Positions 37,715-46,125 of a stretch of 64,000 nt of DNA are shown here, piece after piece (the first letter of the stretch is position 1; each line of letters opens with the position of its first letter). The notes under the pieces were generated by a model, which was given only the letters and a program-made list of their open reading frames with translations, did not search any database and was not told the DNA's origin. This DNA comes from Hyphococcus sp. GTDB lineage: Bacteria; Pseudomonadota; Alphaproteobacteria; Caulobacterales; Parvularculaceae. The translations under genes were made by a program, and so were the position numbers. The stretch lies in assembly GCA_028284345.1 (NCBI GenBank), contig JANQRY010000006.1, forward strand, positions 310,001 to 374,000, written 5' to 3'.

Positions 37715-38470
37715 TCAGTGGTGCCCGCCGGCGATATTGTTGAGGACAATGGCGGCGACGCCTGTCGCGACGCCAAGCTGCGCAAACAGATAGCCGCGTT
37801 TTTTCGGCGCCCGGGACGCGTGCGGACCGAGATGCACGATCACCACATAGATGAGGGCGCCGGCGGCGCCGCCGAGCATCGCCGCCATGGGCGGTCCTTC
37901 GGTGAGCCAGATCGCGGCGTTTGCGACCAGGGTTCCGGCGAAGGTGGTGAACGACGCGGCGAGGAAGGCGAGGACAATCGCATTGCCGCGCGACAGTCCC
38001 GTCTGCGCGAGCAGGAAGAACGCGATGATGCCTTCGGGAAACTCGTGCAGCATCAGCCCGCCCGTGGCGAGCCAGCCGGTGAACGGATCGTCCCGGAAGG
38101 CGGCGGCGTAAATCACGCCGTCGAGAAAAGAATGCGCCGCGAGCCCGATGATGGACGCGTAGCCGAATGTCAGCGCCGCCCCTTCCGGACTGCGACTGAC
38201 CGACAGCTGGACGGCGATGCCGATAAGCACCATGGCGGCGAACCCGCCGAAAACCCAGCCGATGGCGCCAAGAGAGAAATCGAGCGTTTCCGGAATAAGG
38301 TGAAGGGCGACAGCAACGCTCAACAGTCCGACCGCGAACGCCGAAAAATAGCTCGCGTGGCGTTCGACGACGGCGCCGAACAGGGCGACTGTCGCGATGC
38401 CCGCCGTGCTTATGGCGGCGGCGGCTGTACTGGCGGCAAGCCCGTCAATTTCAGAGAGCACCCCGAACAC
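37715..38470 (-). CDS. ZIP family metal transporter
   Basis: The 251-residue protein has about eight membrane helices. The two metal-site helices carry HSFLDGVIYAAAF and HEFPEGI, the ZIP signature, with the paired His and Glu residues that carry Zn2+ or Fe2+. It imports divalent cations into the cytosol. The start is GTG with AGGAAGGGG upstream. The gene is divergent from a CDF exporter across 243 bases containing a Zur-like dyad, so importer and exporter may be controlled from one site. Confidence 0.87.
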   Translation of the reverse strand: MFGVLSEIDGLAASTAAAAISTAGIATVALFGAVVERHASYFSAFAVGLLSVAVALHLIPETLDFSLGAIGWVFGGFAAMVLIGIAVQLSVSRSPEGAALTFGYASIIGLAAHSFLDGVIYAAAFRDDPFTGWLATGGLMLHEFPEGIIAFFLLAQTGLSRGNAIVLAFLAASFTTFAGTLVANAAIWLTEGPPMAAMLGGAAGALIYVVIVHLGPHASRAPKKRGYLFAQLGVATGVAAIVLNNIAGGHH

Positions 38471-38537
38471 AACGCAGTTGTCCCCTTCCTCACCGGACGC
38501 CCCACCGCGCCTGGATCGCCGCGCACACTAGCAAGGA

Positions 38538-38553
38538 TGATGTTATCACGTCA
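38538..38553. promoter_or_regulatory. Zur-like operator between ZIP and CDF genes
   Basis: TGATGTTATCACGTCA is an imperfect palindrome (12 of 16 positions symmetric) that resembles the Zur consensus AATGTTATAACATT (10 of 14). It is 68 bases upstream of the ZIP start and 161 bases upstream of the CDF start. No Zur gene is in the window, so the regulator is inferred. Confidence 0.38.
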
Positions 38554-38713
38554 CTCTTTTTTCGATGTGACCGGACAATTTGAAGCGAATTGAAATCGGC
38601 GCAAATCCACGTGTTCCGGTGGTGCGTATTTCTTGCGACCGGACGCTGTTCGGGACTAAAGTTGTCCCGGAAGGGGATCTTTTTACTCGCGTCCAAGAGG
38701 GTGTTGCCGACGC

Positions 38714-39697
38714 ATGGCCAATTGTGCGCATCAGGTGAACGAGGGCGAGCGAAACAGTCGCCGGCTTTTGCTGGCGCTGGGCGTCATCGTCACGTTCATG
38801 GTCGTGGAAGTCATTGGCGGCATTCTGTCTGGCTCGTTGGCGCTGCTCGCCGACGCGACCCATATGCTCACGGATGCGCTGGCCCTTGCGCTCGCCGCGA
38901 GCGCGCAGATTTTTGCCATGCGCCCGGCCGATTCCAATCTGCATTTCGGCTATCGCCGCGCGCAGGTTCTGGCGGCGTTCGTCAACGGCGTCCTGCTCGC
39001 GTTCCTGCTCGTCTGGATCATTTTTGAGGCGATAAAGCGCTTCGCGTCGCCGGTGGATATCAATACGCCGCTGATGCTGTGGGTCGCTGTCGCCGGTCTG
39101 GTCGCCAATATTGTCGCCTTCGCGATTTTGCACCGGGGCGCCGCCGATGATCTGAATGTGCGCGGGGCGATGCTGCATGTGATCGGGGATCTCTTGGGGT
39201 CCGTCGCCGCCATCGCCGGCGCGATCATCATCGCCGCGACCGGATGGGTGCGCGTCGACCCGTTATTGTCGATCCTTGTCGCGGTGCTGATCGGCGTGTC
39301 TGCGGTCCGGTTGATAAGAGAAACCGGATTCATTCTGCTCGAAGGCGCGCCGGATAATATTGATCCCCAACAGCTTGGCGACGGATTGAAAGCGACAGTC
39401 CCGGCGATCAAGGACGTTCATCATATTCGCATCTGGCAGATCACGCCTGATCAGCCCCGCATTACCTTGCATGCGTGTATTGATAATGCAGAAGACGCCG
39501 CCGCCGCGCTTCGTTCTGCGAAAGACTATCTCGCGTCGGAATTCGGCATCCGCCACAGCACCATTCAGATTGATATCGGCGGCGACTGCCCTGACAAATA
39601 TGACGATGCGCCGGCCTCGGCGTCCTCCGGCGCCGCCAAAACGGCCCAGCCGGCGCCGCGCTCGACCCCCGCCGCCGTCGCCGCGCACAACTCTTAG
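38714..39697 (+). CDS. Cation diffusion facilitator (zinc/cation efflux)
   Basis: A 327-residue CDF protein of the CzcD/ZitB type that exports Zn2+ and related ions with proton exchange. Six membrane helices are followed by a cytosolic metallochaperone-like domain (about 210-290). The transport site has HMLTD in helix 2 and HVIGD in helix 5. The C-terminal tail is rich in Ala and Pro and probably disordered. A short N-terminal CAHQ may bind metal. The stop overlaps that of the convergent ligase gene by 4 bases. Confidence 0.92.
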   Translation: MANCAHQVNEGERNSRRLLLALGVIVTFMVVEVIGGILSGSLALLADATHMLTDALALALAASAQIFAMRPADSNLHFGYRRAQVLAAFVNGVLLAFLLVWIIFEAIKRFASPVDINTPLMLWVAVAGLVANIVAFAILHRGAADDLNVRGAMLHVIGDLLGSVAAIAGAIIIAATGWVRVDPLLSILVAVLIGVSAVRLIRETGFILLEGAPDNIDPQQLGDGLKATVPAIKDVHHIRIWQITPDQPRITLHACIDNAEDAAAALRSAKDYLASEFGIRHSTIQIDIGGDCPDKYDDAPASASSGAAKTAQPAPRSTPAAVAAHNS

Positions 39698-41010
39698 AGG
39701 CGCGTAATGGCGGGCGCCGTCCGCGGTCGGTTCGTCTGCGTTGTCGCTTGAATGTTTGCGTATTTCGGCGGCGCCTTCAGGCGCGGCGTCATATGGGCGA
39801 GCCCGCCGGCGCAGGCGATCAGCATCAGATATCCGTACCACATCTCCATGGAGACGGATGCGCCGCCGATAGCGAACACAATGAGGGAAAACTGAATGGC
39901 GCGCGCCAGTTCAGGCCGCCATGGCTCCATGCCGGGCTCGCCGCGCCGCGCGAACACGCCCCATGCGGCGAGGAAGCCTGACGCATAAAGGCCGAGATAA
40001 AGGCCGAGCCCGACAAACCCGGCGCCGCCGAGCATTTCAAAATAGATGCTGTGCGCCGCCCGTGCGCGGGCGCCGCGTTCGGCGTCGACAGTGCTGGCGA
40101 CCTCGAAGAGATAGGGATTGCGAAGGCCGGCGCCGGTGAGCGGGTGCGCGGCGCCGAGTTTTGCGTTGACGACCCACGCGTCGACCCGGCCCATGAAGGA
40201 TTTGTCTTCCGTCGCCGAGGTGATGGTCGTCATGCGCTCGCCCCATTTCGCCGGCATGAAAGCGACGGCGGGCGCCAGCACCGCGAAGGCGGCGGCGGCG
40301 AGGGCGAATTTGTGGCGCGAGCGAAACCACATGACGACGCCGAACAGCGCCAGCGCGATAAAGCCGCCGCGCGAATGGGTCCCTAAGATCGCCAGTACCG
40401 ACAGCACCAGCAAGGCGGCGAGCCCGAGCCGCAACCATGCGGTCTTCGCTTGTGTCCGCAGATAAAGAATGAGCGGCAGGATGGTCGCTGTCGCGATCCC
40501 GAAATGATTGTTGTCCTCGATGATCGTGTCGGGCAGCCCCTGAACGCGGAACTCGCCCAGCGTGATGACGGTGAACAATGCGCCCTTCGCTGCGAAGAAC
40601 CCGATGCCGGCGACGATCACCCATATCAGCGCGTGAATGCGCAGCTTTGACGTCGCCATCTGCGCGCATAACAGGATGAACAGGAGGGTTTTCACAAACC
40701 AGTCCGTATGGGGCGCGGAGTTTTCGGGGTTGAGCGAAAAGAGCTGTGACAGCGTTAACCATCCCGCCAATCCCAAAATCAGGGCGATGACCGGATCGAA
40801 GCGAAACTTCATGACCTCGCCGGAGACCACATAGGCGAACATCGTGACCGCGGCGATGACGAGGTTCAACGGAACGCCGTAAACGCCGTAGGCGATCTGA
40901 TGCGGCGTCATGATGGAAAACCACGCCCATGCGAGAACGCCGACAAAAGGCCGGCGCAGGGCAAGCGCAAGAAGCGTCGCGAGGGCGCTTAAGAGAAGAA
41001 AATCGCGCAT
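39694..41010 (-). CDS. O-glycosylation ligase, exosortase A-associated type (Wzy/WaaL-like)
   Basis: The 438-residue integral membrane protein has about eleven hydrophobic segments. It begins MRDFLLLSALATLLALALRR followed by PFVGVLAWAWFSIMTPHQIAYG, which matches the family of probable O-glycosylation ligases associated with exosortase A. In the second half THSRGGFIAL and the periplasmic loop with HSIYFEMLGGAGFVGL fit the O-antigen ligase domain, which transfers lipid-linked glycans. No exosortase, PEP-CTERM protein or glycosyltransferase is in the window, so it stands apart from the usual cluster. Confidence 0.83.
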   Translation of the reverse strand: MRDFLLLSALATLLALALRRPFVGVLAWAWFSIMTPHQIAYGVYGVPLNLVIAAVTMFAYVVSGEVMKFRFDPVIALILGLAGWLTLSQLFSLNPENSAPHTDWFVKTLLFILLCAQMATSKLRIHALIWVIVAGIGFFAAKGALFTVITLGEFRVQGLPDTIIEDNNHFGIATATILPLILYLRTQAKTAWLRLGLAALLVLSVLAILGTHSRGGFIALALFGVVMWFRSRHKFALAAAAFAVLAPAVAFMPAKWGERMTTITSATEDKSFMGRVDAWVVNAKLGAAHPLTGAGLRNPYLFEVASTVDAERGARARAAHSIYFEMLGGAGFVGLGLYLGLYASGFLAAWGVFARRGEPGMEPWRPELARAIQFSLIVFAIGGASVSMEMWYGYLMLIACAGGLAHMTPRLKAPPKYANIQATTQTNRPRTAPAITRL

Positions 41011-41094
41011 TGCGCTCCGGGGCTTTTGAACGAATTCAAGCGACGCCGTCGCGGGCGCCTGACCTCAAGCATTCAAGTATCGGGCCGGGCGGGC

Positions 41095-42084
41095 CTACAT
41101 GGCGGATTGGTAAACGCCGCGGGCGATCGCGCGGGCGAGGCAATCGGCGGCGGCGGCCCCAATGGCGGTCACGGTTAACGCGCGCGCGCCATGATCGTCC
41201 GATGCGAGGGGCGCGGCGGCGGTGGCGACGGAAAACACCACGTCGCCGTCGAACAACGTATGGGCCGGCCGGACCGCCCGGGCGATGCCGTCATGGGCCA
41301 TGATTGCGACCCGTTTTGCCTCGACGCCACTGAGATCTGCTGACGTGGCGACGATGGCGAGCGTTGTGTTCTGTCGCGGTTGAAGCCCGCTGATGCGGGC
41401 GAAGGGAGGAAAGGGATCGGCGACGTCGCCCGACGACGGCGGCTTTCGTCCGCCGAATTCGGCGTCCAACTCCCATGGCCACGCATAAAAGGTTTCGCCG
41501 TCCGGCAGGTAGGGCGATCCGACCGGGTTGGCGACGACCAGCGCCGCAACGACGATTCCGTCATCGAGCGTTATTGACGCCGAGCCCAGACCGCCCGGCA
41601 CGCGGCCGGCCATGGCGCCGCGCCCCGCGCCGACGGCGCCGAGTTTAAAATCGTCAGCAGCGCTTTCACACGCCGCTGCGCCAAGCCGCGCATAGGGCGC
41701 GCCGTCTTTCCAGTTCTTGTCGCCGCCATTGGCGAGATCGTAAAGCGCCGCCGCCGGCGCAATCGGGACCGCCGGCGTATCCGGCGCGAGCCGCAAGCCG
41801 ACATTCGCGGCGGACAGGAACTGCGTCACGCCGTCCGCCGCCGCAAGACCGAAAACCGATCCGCCCGCCAGCGCGATGGCGTCGGCGCGTCCGACAAGGT
41901 TAGAGGTCTCAAGCACGTCCGTTTCGCGCGTCGCCGGCGCACCGCCGCGTATGTCGACGGCGGCGACAAAGACGTCGGCGCAACGCAACACGGTGACGCC
42001 CGACTTCGCGGCTTCGTCAGTGGCGTTGCCGACGGTAAGGCCGGCGACATCGGTGATGAGATTGCGCGGTCCGGTTTTCGGCAA
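41095..42084 (-). CDS. P1 family peptidase (DmpA-type aminopeptidase)
   Basis: A 329-residue Ntn-hydrolase of the DmpA/BapA/ornithine-acetyltransferase-like fold. These proteins cleave themselves before a Ser or Thr; GGLGSASITLDDG fits the cleavage segment with the nucleophile serine after glycine. GPRNLITDVAGLTVGNA near the start and GGSVFGLAAADGV are family blocks. Substrates are short peptides with N-terminal D- or beta-residues, but this is not proven here. Only TTG starts are available: 42084, with AAGGAC upstream and a good fit to homologues, was preferred over 42147. Confidence 0.86.
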   Translation of the reverse strand: MPKTGPRNLITDVAGLTVGNATDEAAKSGVTVLRCADVFVAAVDIRGGAPATRETDVLETSNLVGRADAIALAGGSVFGLAAADGVTQFLSAANVGLRLAPDTPAVPIAPAAALYDLANGGDKNWKDGAPYARLGAAACESAADDFKLGAVGAGRGAMAGRVPGGLGSASITLDDGIVVAALVVANPVGSPYLPDGETFYAWPWELDAEFGGRKPPSSGDVADPFPPFARISGLQPRQNTTLAIVATSADLSGVEAKRVAIMAHDGIARAVRPAHTLFDGDVVFSVATAAAPLASDDHGARALTVTAIGAAAADCLARAIARGVYQSAM

Positions 42085-42184
42085 GGGCCCAGTCCTTTGT
42101 TCCTGTCCTTTGATTATCGGCGGGAGAGTATAGGGTGGCCCGCGCAAATCTGTCTAACGCTCAATTCCACGATGCGGAGGCGAA

Positions 42185-42904
42185 ATGGTTAATTACGTGA
42201 TCTTCGGCGCCGGGCGCGTTGGCGTAAACATGACGCGCTATCTGACGTTCCTCGGCCACGGCGTATCGCTGATTTCCCATGCGGAGGCGAAAACAGATCC
42301 GGACGCCTGCCGCGCAAAAATCCGCGCCGCCGACATCGTCGCTGCCGCCGCGCCCGACGACCGGCTTGCGGACTGGCGCGATCAATGGGCGCCGGATCTC
42401 GTCGGCAAGATTGCGATCCATTTCTCCGGCGCCGCGCGCATTGACGGCGTTTACGCCTTTCACCCGCTTTATTCGTTTCCGCCCGACGCCGTTGCACCGG
42501 AGACGATGAAACAGATCGCCTTCGCCTGCCCGCGGGAGGGGCCCGCCTTTGGCGACGTCTTTCCCGGCGCGGAAAACCCGCATTTCAAAATCTCTGATGA
42601 AGACCGCGCCCGCTATCACGCGCTCGCGGTGCTGAGCGGAAACTTCGCCGCCTATCTGTGGAATGAAACGGCGAAAGAGATATCTGCGTTTTCAGGACTG
42701 CCGCCGGAGACCGTCATGGGCGGCTATCTGGCGTCGATCATCGATCGCTTTGTGGAATCGCCGGAGGCCTCGCTGACAGGCCCCGTGGCGCGACGGGATG
42801 CAAAAACCGTCGCCGCCAATCTCGAAGCCCTCGCCGCGACGCCGAAGCTGCGCGGTCTCTATGAGTCATTTTTAGAAGCGGCGTGGCCGGATTATCGGCC
42901 CTAG
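42185..42904 (+). CDS. Rossmann-fold DUF2520-type oxidoreductase, candidate ketopantoate reductase
   Basis: The 239-residue protein starts with VIFGAGRVGVNMTRYL, a dinucleotide-binding motif, and its middle part contains HFSGAARIDGVYAFHPLYSF, which fits the Rossmann-like plus DUF2520 architecture (HxSG and HP motifs). The C-terminal helical domain (about 125-239) resembles 6-phosphogluconate-dehydrogenase-type dimerisation domains. It is next to panD, panC and panB, but the window has no panE. A role in reducing 2-dehydropantoate, as shown for the unrelated-to-PanE reductase PanG of Francisella, is a reasonable inference and is not proven. Confidence 0.75.
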   Translation: MVNYVIFGAGRVGVNMTRYLTFLGHGVSLISHAEAKTDPDACRAKIRAADIVAAAAPDDRLADWRDQWAPDLVGKIAIHFSGAARIDGVYAFHPLYSFPPDAVAPETMKQIAFACPREGPAFGDVFPGAENPHFKISDEDRARYHALAVLSGNFAAYLWNETAKEISAFSGLPPETVMGGYLASIIDRFVESPEASLTGPVARRDAKTVAANLEALAATPKLRGLYESFLEAAWPDYRP

Positions 42905-43260
42905 GATTTTATCGACTCAATCTCGTTGTCCTTGCCGAGAATGACGACGCAGGGCTTGTGGTCATGGGCTTCTTCCAGCGACATCTGGGCAAAGCTCGCG
43001 ATGATTACCGTATCGCCCTTGGCGAAATGGCGCGCTGCGGCGCCGTTGACGGCGATGGCGCCGGACCCGCGTTCGGCCGGGATGATATAGGTCACGATCC
43101 GCGCGCCGCTGTTCACATTCCAGATGTGAATTTCCTCATTGACGAGCATCCCCGACGCCTCGAGGAGATTTTCGTCGATGGCGCAGGAGCCTTCATAATG
43201 AAGGTCGCATTCGGTGACCGTGGCGCTGTGCAGCTTAGCGCGCATCATGGACAACAGCAT
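42901..43260 (-). CDS. panD: Aspartate 1-decarboxylase
   Basis: A 119-residue pyruvoyl enzyme that makes beta-alanine from aspartate for pantothenate. The self-cleavage site is G24-S25 in HYEGSCAID, and the catalytic context (K9, Y58-like region) is preserved in MMRAKLHSATVTECDLH and ARIVTYIIPAERGSGAI. Length is typical. It is convergent with the DUF2520 gene (4-base overlap of stops) and is divergent from panC. Confidence 0.96.
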   Translation of the reverse strand: MLLSMMRAKLHSATVTECDLHYEGSCAIDENLLEASGMLVNEEIHIWNVNSGARIVTYIIPAERGSGAIAVNGAAARHFAKGDTVIIASFAQMSLEEAHDHKPCVVILGKDNEIESIKS

Positions 43261-43372
43261 TGGGTTCGTCTCCGTCTTAAAATCTTTATCGTGCGTTTCG
43301 ATTTGGCGTGCGGGCGCCGCTCATGCTAGGAGCGCGCCTGAAAACCGGCGCAAACTCCCTATATGGGCGACC

Positions 43373-44230
43373 ATGATTATCTGTCGATCGAAACCTGAAA
43401 TTCAGGCGTTGATGAGCGAGTGGCGAGGCGAGGGCCGGTCGATCGGCGCCGTGCCGACCATGGGCGCGCTGCATGAAGGCCACTTGTCGCTGATGGATAT
43501 TGCGTCGCGCGAATGCGACCGCGTCGTTGCGACGATTTTCGTCAATCCGCTGCAATTCGCGCCCCATGAGGACTTCGACGCCTATCCGCGCAATCTTGAC
43601 GGCGACGCGGGTCTGCTCGCCGCGCGCGGCTGCGACGCGCTCTTTGCGCCGGAAAAGGCCGGGCTCTTTCCGCCCGATTTTTCCACCAATATTTCCGTCG
43701 CCGGCGTCGGTGAAAACCACTGCGCCGTCGCGCGGCCGCATTTCTTCGACGGCGTCGCAACCATTGTCGCGAAACTCCTGCTGATCCTGCGTCCCGACGC
43801 GGCGGTGTTCGGGGAGAAGGACTTTCAGCAGCTTGCCGTGATCCGTCGTCTGGTGCGCGATCTTGATATTGACGCGCGCATTCTCGGCGGCCCCGTTGTG
43901 CGGGAGGGCGACGGCCTCGCCATGTCGTCGCGCAATCAATATCTGTCTGCGGAGGAACGCGCCGTTGCGCCGGCGCTGTTTCGCACGCTGAAACAGGCGG
44001 GCGAACTGATCTCCGCCCCGGGCGCGCAGTGGCCCGAAATCAGGGTCTGGGCGAGAAAAGCGCTCGTCGATTCCGGTTTTTCGTCGGTCGATTATGTGGA
44101 TCTTGTCGAAGCCGCGACGCTCGAGATGCTCGACCGCGCCGGACCCGAGGCGCGGATTCTCGCCGCCGCGCGGCTTGGCGCAACGCGTCTCATCGACAAT
44201 ATCGCTGTCGCGGCGGCGCGCGCTGGTTAA
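43373..44230 (+). CDS. panC: Pantothenate synthetase
   Basis: The 285-residue enzyme condenses pantoate and beta-alanine using ATP. Signatures are VPTMGALHEGHLSLM with the HIGH-like motif, FVNPLQFAPHEDFDAYPR, and FGEKDFQQLAVIRRLVRDL; the KMSKS-like loop appears as MSSRNQYLS. The frame is open upstream to 43214, but the ATG at 43373 gives the family start. It faces panB tail to tail with 16 bases between them and lies divergent from panD. Confidence 0.96.
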   Translation: MIICRSKPEIQALMSEWRGEGRSIGAVPTMGALHEGHLSLMDIASRECDRVVATIFVNPLQFAPHEDFDAYPRNLDGDAGLLAARGCDALFAPEKAGLFPPDFSTNISVAGVGENHCAVARPHFFDGVATIVAKLLLILRPDAAVFGEKDFQQLAVIRRLVRDLDIDARILGGPVVREGDGLAMSSRNQYLSAEERAVAPALFRTLKQAGELISAPGAQWPEIRVWARKALVDSGFSSVDYVDLVEAATLEMLDRAGPEARILAAARLGATRLIDNIAVAAARAG

Positions 44231-44246
44231 ACCCTGAAGCGCCATC

Positions 44247-45071
44247 TCAATCGCCATTATCGTTGGCGTAGGTTTCCGCCGATGACGGAAACGCGCGGCT
44301 GCGAACGGCGCGCGCATAGTCGGCCACGGCCGCATCAATCGTTTCTCGCAGCTCTGCAAAACGCCGGACGAATTTCGGCGTCCGGTTGAACATGCCGAGC
44401 AAATCTTCCGTAACCAGAATTTGCCCGTCGCAGGCCGGCGATGCGCCGATGCCGATGGTCGGAATGTCGACCCGTTCGGTCAGCTCCCGCGCCAGCGGTT
44501 CAACGACGCCTTCGAGAACCACGGAAAAAGCGCCGGCGGCCGCAACGGCGTCAGCGTCGGCGCGGAGCGCGTCGCACTCCTCCTCGGTCTTGCCGACAAT
44601 TCGGTAGCCGCCGGTGGCGCGAACCGCCTGGGGCCGCAAACCGATATGGGCCATCACCGGAACGCCGCGCTCCACAAGAAAGCGAATGGTCTCAGCCTGT
44701 GTCACGCCGCCTTCAAGTTTCACGGCGTCGGCGCCGGTTTCTTTCAGAAGCCTTGAGGCGTTTTCGAACGCCGTCGCCGCGTCGGCCTCATAGGACCCGA
44801 ACGGCATGTCGATGGCGAGCAGTGAATTCGGCGCCGCGCGCGCAACCGATTTCGCATGCAGCAGCATGTCGTCCATCGTCACGGGGATGGTCGCGTCGTG
44901 GCCGTGCAACACGGTGCCGACGGAATCGCCCACAAGCAGGACGTCCACATGGGGGTCGAGGATCTCCGCCATCATCGCCGTATAGGCGGTGAGGCAGACA
45001 AAAGGCTCGCCGCCTTTGCGGCGTCGGATATCGGCGACCGAAATTTTCCGGCGGGGTCTCACGGACGACAT
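44247..45071 (-). CDS. panB: 3-methyl-2-oxobutanoate hydroxymethyltransferase
   Basis: The 274-residue TIM-barrel enzyme adds a hydroxymethyl group from 5,10-methylene-THF to ketoisovalerate, giving ketopantoate. CLTAYTAMMAEILD, VGDSVGTVLHGHD, the DMPFGSY metal-binding segment, VKLEGG and AHIGLRPQ are all diagnostic. It is convergent with panC. Upstream, 45072-45324 (253 bases) holds no gene that I can support. folD elsewhere in the window supplies the methylene-THF pool. Confidence 0.97.
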   Translation of the reverse strand: MSSVRPRRKISVADIRRRKGGEPFVCLTAYTAMMAEILDPHVDVLLVGDSVGTVLHGHDATIPVTMDDMLLHAKSVARAAPNSLLAIDMPFGSYEADAATAFENASRLLKETGADAVKLEGGVTQAETIRFLVERGVPVMAHIGLRPQAVRATGGYRIVGKTEEECDALRADADAVAAAGAFSVVLEGVVEPLARELTERVDIPTIGIGASPACDGQILVTEDLLGMFNRTPKFVRRFAELRETIDAAVADYARAVRSRAFPSSAETYANDNGD

Positions 45072-45324
45072 GGCGCGGCCTTTCCGCTATTTCAAAGCGC
45101 AGGGCGCATCGTTTTTCTCGACGCGCCTCGAACTTCCAACGGATGCGCAGCCCGCCCTCTAGCGATCATTTTTCTCGTCCGCCAAGGCGTTCTCCGTGTG
45201 CGGCGCCGCGAATTCAAATCACGAAAACGGCCATTTTTCTCGGCTTTGGCGCGCTGTACGGTTCGCGCCGCCTAGATAGTCGAAAATTTCTGGAATTTCA
45301 ATGTGACAGGCCGATGACAGCCGC

Positions 45325-46122
45325 CTAAGGCCCGTCAAGAAACCGCGAGACGGCGGAAATAAAGGCCTCCGGCCGGTCCCAGTGGAGGGAATGAGCGGCG
45401 CCGGCGACGGTCTCGAGCCTGACATTGGGAAGGTCTTCATAAGCCCTCTGAACATCCGAGAGCGGATAGACGAGATCGCTTTCCCCGGCGAGCACGAGGG
45501 TTTCAGCGGTAATGGCGGCAAGGCGCGGCGTCAGATCCACGCTTTTTATGGAGTCGCATTGCCGGCGCATATCCGCGGCGGACTGCTTATAGGGATACCC
45601 CATGGACATGGCGATCGCGGCGTCGACGGCGCGGCGGTCGTCAAAGAACGATCGTGCGAAGATCCAGCAGAAGAAATTGCGAAACCAGTCTTCGTCACGC
45701 GCGCCGGCCTCGCGCAGGGCGGTGAGGCTTTCAATGACGGCGCGGGAATGGCCGGTGGTCCGCGGCGGGCTGGCGGCGATGATCAATTTGCCTGTGCGGG
45801 CGGGCCAGACGCTGGCGATCTCCATGGCGACGGCGCCGCCCATGGAGTGACCGACAATATCGATGCGGCGCAAGCCCAAATGATCCATCAGGGCGACGCA
45901 ATCCTCCGCATAGTCGCGCAGGGTTACGGGCGCGTCGCCGGACTGCGTCCGGCCGCTGCCGCGATTGTCCGGCATGATCAGCCTGCGCGATTGCGCCAGT
46001 TGCGGCGCGACCGGCGCCCAGCTCGCCGAGTCGCTCGCAAAGCCGGCGATCAGGAGCAACGGTGGGCCGTCGCCGGCGACCTTGTAGTGCAAGTCTATTC
46101 CGTTTACGGAGAGATTGGGCAT
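45325..46122 (-). CDS. Alpha/beta hydrolase in the hut operon
   Basis: A 265-residue alpha/beta-fold hydrolase. The nucleophile elbow is GHSMGG (about residues 91-96), with the oxyanion segment GFASDSASW and MPDNRGSGRT; the acidic residue lies in GESDLVYP and the catalytic His in AGAAHSLHWDRP. The substrate is unknown. It begins only three bases after hutU and is surely co-transcribed with it, which suggests a role near histidine catabolism, or a hitchhiker. It resembles the 3-oxoadipate enol-lactonase-like group, but that pathway is not present here. Confidence 0.85.
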   Translation of the reverse strand: MPNLSVNGIDLHYKVAGDGPPLLLIAGFASDSASWAPVAPQLAQSRRLIMPDNRGSGRTQSGDAPVTLRDYAEDCVALMDHLGLRRIDIVGHSMGGAVAMEIASVWPARTGKLIIAASPPRTTGHSRAVIESLTALREAGARDEDWFRNFFCWIFARSFFDDRRAVDAAIAMSMGYPYKQSAADMRRQCDSIKSVDLTPRLAAITAETLVLAGESDLVYPLSDVQRAYEDLPNVRLETVAGAAHSLHWDRPEAFISAVSRFLDGP

Positions 46123-46125
46123 CGG

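Noticed and set aside
45219-45521. A 100-codon minus-strand frame between panB and the alpha/beta hydrolase
   Set aside because: It overlaps the hydrolase gene in another frame and has no independent support.
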